In this document: positions 34,369 through 39,044 of the stretch, piece after piece
Layout of the letters: each line of letters begins with the position of its first letter
How positions within the stretch are numbered: the stretch's first letter is position 1
Assembly (NCBI GenBank): GCA_021777995.1
Contig: JAJYCW010000023.1
Span: 1 to 39,044, forward strand
Direction: 5' to 3'
Length of the DNA stretch: 39,044 nucleotides
From: a bacterium
GTDB lineage: Bacteria; Armatimonadota; Chthonomonadetes; Chthonomonadales; Chthonomonadaceae
Translations under genes and position numbers: made by a program
Notes under the pieces: generated by a model
What the model saw: the letters and a program-made list of their open reading frames with translations, nothing else
Database searches by the model: none
What the model was told of the DNA's origin: nothing

Positions 34369-35394
34369 TTATTTGAGGGTGCGCCATGCTAATTCGCCGG
34401 CACCCATAATCCCCGCATCGTCACCGAGTTCAGCGCGAACTATGCGGGCTGCGGCCAGGATAGATCCTACTGCGGAAGCCTTGGTAGTGCGCACTGCATT
34501 TTGAAATAGGGTTTCGGATTGGGAAATTTTGCCTCCGAGCACTACCATCTCTGGGTTGAACACATTAATCATACTCGCAATGCCCAGTCCAACCAGATGG
34601 CCGGTCTCTTCCATTGTTTCAATGGCAATTGCATCCCCGCGTTCCGCTGCCTCATCAATTGCCGCAGGAGTGATGAACTGCTGCAATGCCTCGGGCCCCT
34701 TCACCTGCGACCACAAAAGCGTATTCCGGCCGCTTTCCATCTTGAGGACCGCCCGCTCGATGATAGCGTCGCGTCCTGCAAGCGTCTCCAACCGACCATG
34801 ACAGCCATTGGGGCTACTACCCTGGCGATCAGCAATAATAATATGGCCTACTTCGGCTGCCCCACCGGTGGCGCCCCTAAGTACCTCTCCATCCACAATG
34901 ATACCGCCGCCGATGCCGGTACCCAGCGTGAACATAATCATATGCCGGGTGCCTTTACCAGCTCCGTAGCGAAATTCGCCAAGGGCTGCGACGTTAGCAT
35001 CGTTATCCATTATCATGTGAACGCCTACTTCCGCCTCTACCAGGGCACGAAGCGGCACATCACGATAGGGAACGTAGGAGTCGCCCACGTTCTCCCCAAA
35101 GTTGGGCGCCCACCGAACCATGCCTGCCGGTACGTCGATGTGACCTGGTACCGCAATCCCGATGGCCCCAACTTGATCTAGCGTCACTCCCGCGGCCTTA
35201 ACAGCATTGCGAACTGCCAGACCTATGGCGGATACCGTGCGCTTAACACCTGCCTTCGCTTCTGATGGATTCTCGGCGCGACCTAAGCGCTTATCATGTG
35301 CATCCAGTACTGCCGCGCGAACATTCGTGCCGCCTAGGTCAATGCCCACAACATAGTGTGCGCCTTTTTTTGGTTCAACCCGCGAAGTTGTCAC
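34369..35394 (-). CDS. ROK-family sugar kinase (glucokinase-like)
   Basis: A 341-residue ROK kinase. The phosphate-binding motif is YVVGIDLGGTNVRAA (about 14-28), the catalytic Asp is Asp132 in DNDANVAALGE, and EVGH (181-184) supplies the metal-coordinating His. Expected reaction: glucose or a similar hexose plus ATP to sugar 6-phosphate. The usual ROK zinc motif CxCGxxGCxE is replaced by SPNGCHGRLE (194-203): aligned on the two Gly and the Glu, the three zinc Cys become Ser194, Asn196 and Arg201. The start is GTG at 35394, chosen because GAGGGGA lies nine bases upstream and the phosphate loop falls at the usual distance. It is the first gene of a run with the SRPBCC protein, an unknown protein and sucD. 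Hexose specificity is not certain. Confidence 0.88.
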   Translation of the reverse strand: MTTSRVEPKKGAHYVVGIDLGGTNVRAAVLDAHDKRLGRAENPSEAKAGVKRTVSAIGLAVRNAVKAAGVTLDQVGAIGIAVPGHIDVPAGMVRWAPNFGENVGDSYVPYRDVPLRALVEAEVGVHMIMDNDANVAALGEFRYGAGKGTRHMIMFTLGTGIGGGIIVDGEVLRGATGGAAEVGHIIIADRQGSSPNGCHGRLETLAGRDAIIERAVLKMESGRNTLLWSQVKGPEALQQFITPAAIDEAAERGDAIAIETMEETGHLVGLGIASMINVFNPEMVVLGGKISQSETLFQNAVRTTKASAVGSILAAARIVRAELGDDAGIMGAGELAWRTLK

Positions 35395-35531
35395 AGGAAA
35401 TTATCCCCTCAATATGAAGATTGACGCGTAGTGTGAAGAACCACGCAATACAGAAGATTATACAACACAAATTGACCGCTGCACCTTTGGATAGGACGAC
35501 GGCTTGCGATGCATGTGAAGCGGGGTCGTGC

Positions 35532-36935
35532 TCATATCAACCGGTCGAGAAGATATTGCTTCAACTGCGAGATTGCAATACGTTCCTGCATCATCGTATC
35601 GCGATGTCGAACGGTGACTGTGTCTTTAAGAGTAGCGTCTCCTTCCCGGCCAAGTGAATCAAAGTCAACGGTGATACAGAACGGTGTGCCAATCTCATCT
35701 TGCCGCCGGTACAACTTGCCTATGCCCGCAGTGTCATCGTACACGGCACGCATGAGACCCGTGGCTTGCAGGCTGTTCTTGATGTTCTTTGCTAATTCCA
35801 CAATGCCGGGCTCGTTCTTTTTAAGAGGAAGCACTGCCACCTTTACAGGGGCCAGTGCAGGCTTGAGTTTAAGAACAACGCGTGTGTCGCCATTCTCCAG
35901 TGTCTCTTCGTTGTATGCTTCGGTGAGGATCGCCAATACTCCGCGGTCAACTCCTGCTGAGGGCTCAATTACAAAGGGAACGATGTGCTTCTTGTTTGGT
36001 TGATCAAAGTAGGTAAGCCGCTGTGTCGAGTGCGTATTGGGCTGCACCGAGGCGGAAAGCTCGACTTTGTCCTGATCCCGCGTGTGCGAACCAAGATCGT
36101 AGTCGGTGCGATTCGCTATTCCCTCCAGTTCCTCAACACCAATGGGGAAGCGGTACATGATGTCCACTGTCCTCTTGCTGTAGTGTGCAAGTTCATCAGC
36201 AGGCACTTCGTAAAGTGTGAGGCGCTCTGCACTCAACCCACACCTTTCAGTCCAGAACTTGATATGGTCTTGAATGAATGCTTCGTGGATTGCCTCGTCT
36301 TCACCAGGGCGGCAGAAGAATTCAATTTCCATTTGCTCAAATTCGCGTACACGGAATACGAAGTTGCGTGGAGTAATTTCGTTTCGAAACGCTTTGCCAA
36401 TCTGCGCAATGCCAAAAGGGAGCTTGCGATTGGTGGAGTCGAGTACATTCGCAAAATTAACAAAAATACCTTGAGCGGTTTCCGGTCGAAGATAGGCAAA
36501 CGAGTCAGGATCTGGAATGGGCCCAACCTGGGTCTTGAACATCATATTGAACGGTCGGGGCTCAGTTAATTCTCCCTCGCACTGGCCAGGATGCTGTTTA
36601 GGGTTTTTGGGACAGGGCATGTCTGCCAGGCGGTCAGCCCTAAAGCGCGCCTTACAGGTTTTGCAATCTACCAGTGGGTCTACGAATGTTTCCTCGTGCC
36701 CAGAATATTTCCACACTAGCTTGTTCATCAGTATGGAGGCGTCCAGGCCCTCCATGTCATCGCGCTCATAAACATTATGCTGCCACCAGAGACGCTTAAG
36801 GTTGTTTTTCAGCTCTACACCCAACGGACCATAATCGAACGTGCCCTGCAAGCCACCATAGACCTCACTGCCAGGAAAAAGGAATCCTCGTCGCTTGCAC
36901 AATGAAACAATCTGATCGAGCGTCTCTGCGGCCAT
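35532..36935 (-). CDS. glyS: Glycyl-tRNA synthetase, single-chain alpha2 type
   Basis: A 467-residue class II synthetase of the homodimeric type found in eukaryotes, archaea and some bacteria, not the two-subunit GlyQ/GlyS type. It opens [26 protein letters not shown]. Motif 1 follows, then a Cys-rich insertion [18 protein letters not shown] that may bind zinc. Next are [13 protein letters not shown] and motif 2 ([24 protein letters not shown]), motif 3 ([10 protein letters not shown]), and a C-terminal anticodon-binding domain ([18 protein letters not shown]). It charges tRNA-Gly with glycine. The ATG at 36935 fits the family; the ribosome binding site is weak. It is followed after 137 bases by the ROK kinase in the same direction; read-through is possible. 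Confidence 0.95.
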   Translation of the reverse strand: MAAETLDQIVSLCKRRGFLFPGSEVYGGLQGTFDYGPLGVELKNNLKRLWWQHNVYERDDMEGLDASILMNKLVWKYSGHEETFVDPLVDCKTCKARFRADRLADMPCPKNPKQHPGQCEGELTEPRPFNMMFKTQVGPIPDPDSFAYLRPETAQGIFVNFANVLDSTNRKLPFGIAQIGKAFRNEITPRNFVFRVREFEQMEIEFFCRPGEDEAIHEAFIQDHIKFWTERCGLSAERLTLYEVPADELAHYSKRTVDIMYRFPIGVEELEGIANRTDYDLGSHTRDQDKVELSASVQPNTHSTQRLTYFDQPNKKHIVPFVIEPSAGVDRGVLAILTEAYNEETLENGDTRVVLKLKPALAPVKVAVLPLKKNEPGIVELAKNIKNSLQATGLMRAVYDDTAGIGKLYRRQDEIGTPFCITVDFDSLGREGDATLKDTVTVRHRDTMMQERIAISQLKQYLLDRLI

Positions 36936-36990
36936 CGCAATGTGTCACTTTCGTCGTTGGGGTTTAGTATAAATAAGTAATGGGTAGTAT

Positions 36991-37008
36991 ACCATTGAGC
37001 GCAATGGT
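36991..37008. promoter_or_regulatory. Inverted repeat between glyS and a GH16 gene
   Basis: ACCATTG-AGCG-CAATGGT, a perfect 7-bp inverted repeat, 56 bases upstream of the glyS start and 115 bases upstream of the GH16-like start. Its CATTG-N4-CAATG core also occurs at 4321-4336. An operator or short hairpin is possible; the partner protein is unknown. Confidence 0.35.
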
Positions 37009-37080
37009 TGACCACAGGTACTTCCCCATGGGCGAGGGAGTAAAGGCAGCGGTGCGAATGCGGTAAACTTTTCCTTAGCC

Positions 37081-37106
37081 GCTAATATTAGCAGGCATTT
37101 TTGCCT
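37081..37106 (+). promoter_or_regulatory. Palindrome and hairpin upstream of the small GH16 gene
   Basis: GCTAATATTAGC (37081-37092) is a perfect 12-base palindrome, followed at once by AGGCA-TTTT-TGCCT (37093-37106), a five-bp hairpin, and then the AAAAGGA ribosome binding site of the GH16-like gene. Such adjacency could influence translation start, but both elements are short. Confidence 0.3.
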
Positions 37107-37122
37107 AAAAGGACCTACCAAT

Positions 37123-37869
37123 ATGAAGTTTTGGTTTCTGCTTGTAGCAGCATTGGCAGCACTAACCAGTTCACCGCGAAGCCAGGCTGAAACTGTACGG
37201 TTTGCCGGCCTTACTTGGCAGGTTCGCGACGATTTCGGCGGCCCTGGGCCAAACCACTGGAGCAGTTCCCTTGTACGGGTTGATAAAAAAGGCAGACTGC
37301 ACCTGAGAGTCGCAAAGGTAGATGGTAAATGGAGCAGCGCCGAATTGTACCTAGCCAAGCCGATGGGCTATGGGCTGTACACCTTCCACGTGCAGGGGCC
37401 AATTGACCATCTTGACAAAAACATTGTATTGGGTCTGTTTAATTACACCACGCCTTCAATCGGTCCGGACGGGACTAACGAGATAGATATTGAGCTCGCT
37501 CACTGGGGCATGAAAAAATATCCGCCTGTTAATTTTACAGTTTACCCGTCGGTTGTTCGGCCAGACAATGGTCATAAGGAGTTTGTCTACCCGTTTCCAA
37601 TTTCAGATAGTTACTTCTCGTTCGAGTGGTCGGCCAAGGCTGTTGCGTTTCGTGCATTTACCAAGCCTGGGGTTCAACCGTACGTTTCTTGGACATTCGC
37701 TCCGAAAAACGATGCTCGCAAGCGAATACCGCAGAGCCCAATCCCTGTGCACATCAACTTCTGGATGTTTCACGGCCACGCTCCCTCGGACGGTAAGCCT
37801 GTGGAGGTGGTAATCGATTCATTCAAATTTACACCTCATGGCCCGCCTGTTGACCCCAAGGGCAACTAG
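37123..37869 (+). CDS. Small secreted GH16-like protein
   Basis: A 248-residue protein with an N-terminal signal peptide (MKFWFLLVAALAALTSSP, cleavage near QAE at residue 22). The fold pattern is that of GH16 beta-jelly-roll enzymes: WQVRDDFGGPGPNHW at the start, GYGLYTFHVQG, and GTNEIDIELAHWG holding EIDIE (120-124), the ExDxE form of the GH16 active site, with Glu120 as nucleophile, Asp122, and Glu124 as acid/base. The remainder (FSFEWSAKAVAF, IPVHINFWMFHG) fits the family's later strands. Unlike the GH16 protein at 9146-10969 it has no accessory domains. The substrate is unknown, and a catalytically weak relative is possible. Start ATG 37123 follows AAAAGGA with a nine-base spacing. It is followed after four bases by moeA. 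Confidence 0.75.
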   Translation: MKFWFLLVAALAALTSSPRSQAETVRFAGLTWQVRDDFGGPGPNHWSSSLVRVDKKGRLHLRVAKVDGKWSSAELYLAKPMGYGLYTFHVQGPIDHLDKNIVLGLFNYTTPSIGPDGTNEIDIELAHWGMKKYPPVNFTVYPSVVRPDNGHKEFVYPFPISDSYFSFEWSAKAVAFRAFTKPGVQPYVSWTFAPKNDARKRIPQSPIPVHINFWMFHGHAPSDGKPVEVVIDSFKFTPHGPPVDPKGN

Positions 37870-37873
37870 CCTA

Positions 37874-39044
37874 ATGAATGAAACCACGTTGTACACGGTT
37901 GATGAGGTTCAACGCCTTGTTACGGCTGATGCGAGACCGTTATCATGGGAGCAGGTGCCCCTGCAGGAGGCTCGAAACAGGGTACTCGCATGTAATGTTG
38001 TGACGGATACGCAGCTACCGCCATTTACCAACTCAGCCGTAGACGGCTACGCCGTGCACAGCGATGACCTTTCAGGAGCGTCGTCTTCAAACCCTGTAGT
38101 ATTGCAGGAGTGCGGAGTAGTCATGGCAGGCGATAATGCCGATTGGGACCTACCCGATGGCGGCGCGGCACGCATTATGACTGGCGCACCAGTCCCGCGC
38201 GGCGCGGACGCGGTTGTAATGGTCGAGGATGTGATAAAGTACCCTGCTGCCGAGTCTCCAACGACTGTGGAGTTCACCACTCCTGCTGGCCGCGGGCAAC
38301 ATATTCGCGTAGCCGGTGAAGATATAGAAACTGGTCAGGTGGCACTTCCTGCAGGCACAGTAGTGCGATCTGGTGAGGTCGCACTACTTGCTGCAATAGG
38401 GTGTATACGGCCCACGGTGTTACGAAGGCCGCGAATCGCGCTGTTCACCACAGGAGACGAGGTGGTTACGGCCGAGCAGGGGATCCTGCCACCAGTGGGT
38501 AAGTTGCGAAACTGCAATTTACCTGTATTGATGTCGCTTGCAGCAGATGCAGGAGCCGATGTGATTCATGCTCAACACCTCCCTGACGACTTTGATGCAA
38601 TAAAGGTAGCGATAACGAATGTGCGGGATAAAGCACCCGTGAAACCGGACCTTATCGTCGCCGCAGGGGGCGTTTCCATGGGTGACCGCGACTACGTTCG
38701 TGCGGTAATGGGTGAGTTAGGCGCTCTTGCATTGTGGCGCGTGGCCATGAAACCTGGGAAGCCTCTTGCATTTGGTATGACTGAAGGCATGCTGTTTTTT
38801 GGACTACCCGGCAATCCAGTCTCGGTACAGGTAACGTGGGAGCTGTTCGTTCGCCCTGCTCTGAGGCGCATGCAGGGTTTTACAGACCTGTACCGCCATC
38901 AGGTTGTGGCGCTGGTTGATGAAGCCATCAGCCATAGAGCTGGCCGGCGCGAGTTTATTCGCGTGCGGTTGCGCTGTGAGGATGAAAGCTGGCGCGCCTC
39001 GACAACTGGTCCGCAGGGTTCGGGGTTTTTACGATCGATGGTTG
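37874..39044 (+). CDS. moeA: Molybdopterin molybdenumtransferase MoeA, 3' end outside window
   Basis: The frame from ATG 37874 is open to the end of the window, 390 codons, so only the last part of C-terminal domain IV is missing. Motifs in order are LPPFTNSAVDGYA near residue 55, MTGAPVPRGADAVVMVED, RGQHIRVAGEDI, FTTGDEVV, AAGGVSMGDRDYV (with the catalytic-type Asp), MKPGKPLAFG and GLPGNPVSVQVTWELF. MoeA inserts molybdate into adenylylated molybdopterin to finish the molybdenum cofactor. The usual DSN before the fourth-domain helix reads NCN here (LRNCNLPVL). The start is four bases after the GH16-like stop; only a distant AAGGG precedes it. No other cofactor genes are in the window. Confidence 0.9.
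   Translation, partial: MNETTLYTVDEVQRLVTADARPLSWEQVPLQEARNRVLACNVVTDTQLPPFTNSAVDGYAVHSDDLSGASSSNPVVLQECGVVMAGDNADWDLPDGGAARIMTGAPVPRGADAVVMVEDVIKYPAAESPTTVEFTTPAGRGQHIRVAGEDIETGQVALPAGTVVRSGEVALLAAIGCIRPTVLRRPRIALFTTGDEVVTAEQGILPPVGKLRNCNLPVLMSLAADAGADVIHAQHLPDDFDAIKVAITNVRDKAPVKPDLIVAAGGVSMGDRDYVRAVMGELGALALWRVAMKPGKPLAFGMTEGMLFFGLPGNPVSVQVTWELFVRPALRRMQGFTDLYRHQVVALVDEAISHRAGRREFIRVRLRCEDESWRASTTGPQGSGFLRSMV

Noticed and set aside
34519-35181. A 220-codon open frame antisense to the ROK kinase
   Set aside because: The opposite strand encodes a clear ROK kinase with all main motifs; the antisense product has no recognisable domain and is a by-product of codon bias.
35985-36569. A 194-codon open frame antisense to glyS
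   Set aside because: It lies entirely opposite the well-conserved glycyl-tRNA synthetase catalytic domain and lacks any known motif.

Overview
The window looks like a chromosome segment of a free-living, carbohydrate-degrading bacterium with roughly 50% GC, most probably a member of the Armatimonadota or a relative. The assignment rests on gene style rather than any marker phylogeny. It has a DUF1559-type pseudopilin ([13 protein letters not shown]... N-terminus and a C-terminal DTHVKW motif) next to a LacI-family regulator, many secreted glycan-active proteins, a DUF1800/DUF1501 pair, Gfo/Idh/MocA and sugar-isomerase proteins, and the single-chain alpha2-type glycyl-tRNA synthetase. No rRNA, tRNA, CRISPR array, phage or insertion sequence was recognised.

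Layout. 1-3248 (+): three overlapping genes, namely a TPR protein cut by the window edge, a secreted TPR protein and a membrane-anchored PilZ (c-di-GMP) protein. 3338-4105 (-): a glucose-1-dehydrogenase-like SDR. 4526-7240 (+): DUF1800 followed by a Tat-exported DUF1501 protein. 7336-13367 (-): a LacI-headed glycan locus with LacI regulator, pseudopilin, small lipoprotein, multidomain GH16 enzyme and a secreted beta-helix (pectate-lyase-like) protein. The regulator has a near-consensus promoter followed by a long perfect palindrome. 13891-21123 (-): a tight four-gene run of Gfo/Idh/MocA oxidoreductase, two-domain dCTP deaminase, TlpA-like redoxin and SMC (TTG start). 21192-23851: a divergent pair, a secreted esterase (-) and a secreted GH99/GH71-like protein (+), whose shared promoter region carries an 18/19 match to the LacI palindrome. 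23960-26232 (-): a His-rich membrane protein, DUF2071, a DCC-family protein and SmpB. 26384-29107 (+): AlaS. 29190-31391 (-): CCA-adding enzyme and a sugar isomerase-like protein. 31452-32066 (-): fatty acid hydroxylase. 32492-35394 (-): a four-gene run of ROK sugar kinase, SRPBCC protein, unknown protein and SucD. 35532-36935 (-): glycyl-tRNA synthetase. 37123-39044 (+): a small GH16-like protein and MoeA, which is cut by the window edge.

The parts that fit together best are the LacI regulator at 12.4-13.4 kb, the secreted GH16 and beta-helix proteins beside it, and the esterase/GH pair 9 kb away that carries the same operator-like sequence. The simplest reading is a small sugar-responsive regulon for extracellular polysaccharide breakdown, with a pseudopilin and a lipoprotein as co-regulated surface components. 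That reading is inference. The rest is mostly housekeeping, with some points of interest: a ROK kinase lacking the usual zinc cysteines, sucD without sucC, and SMC co-transcribed with nucleotide-metabolism and redox genes.
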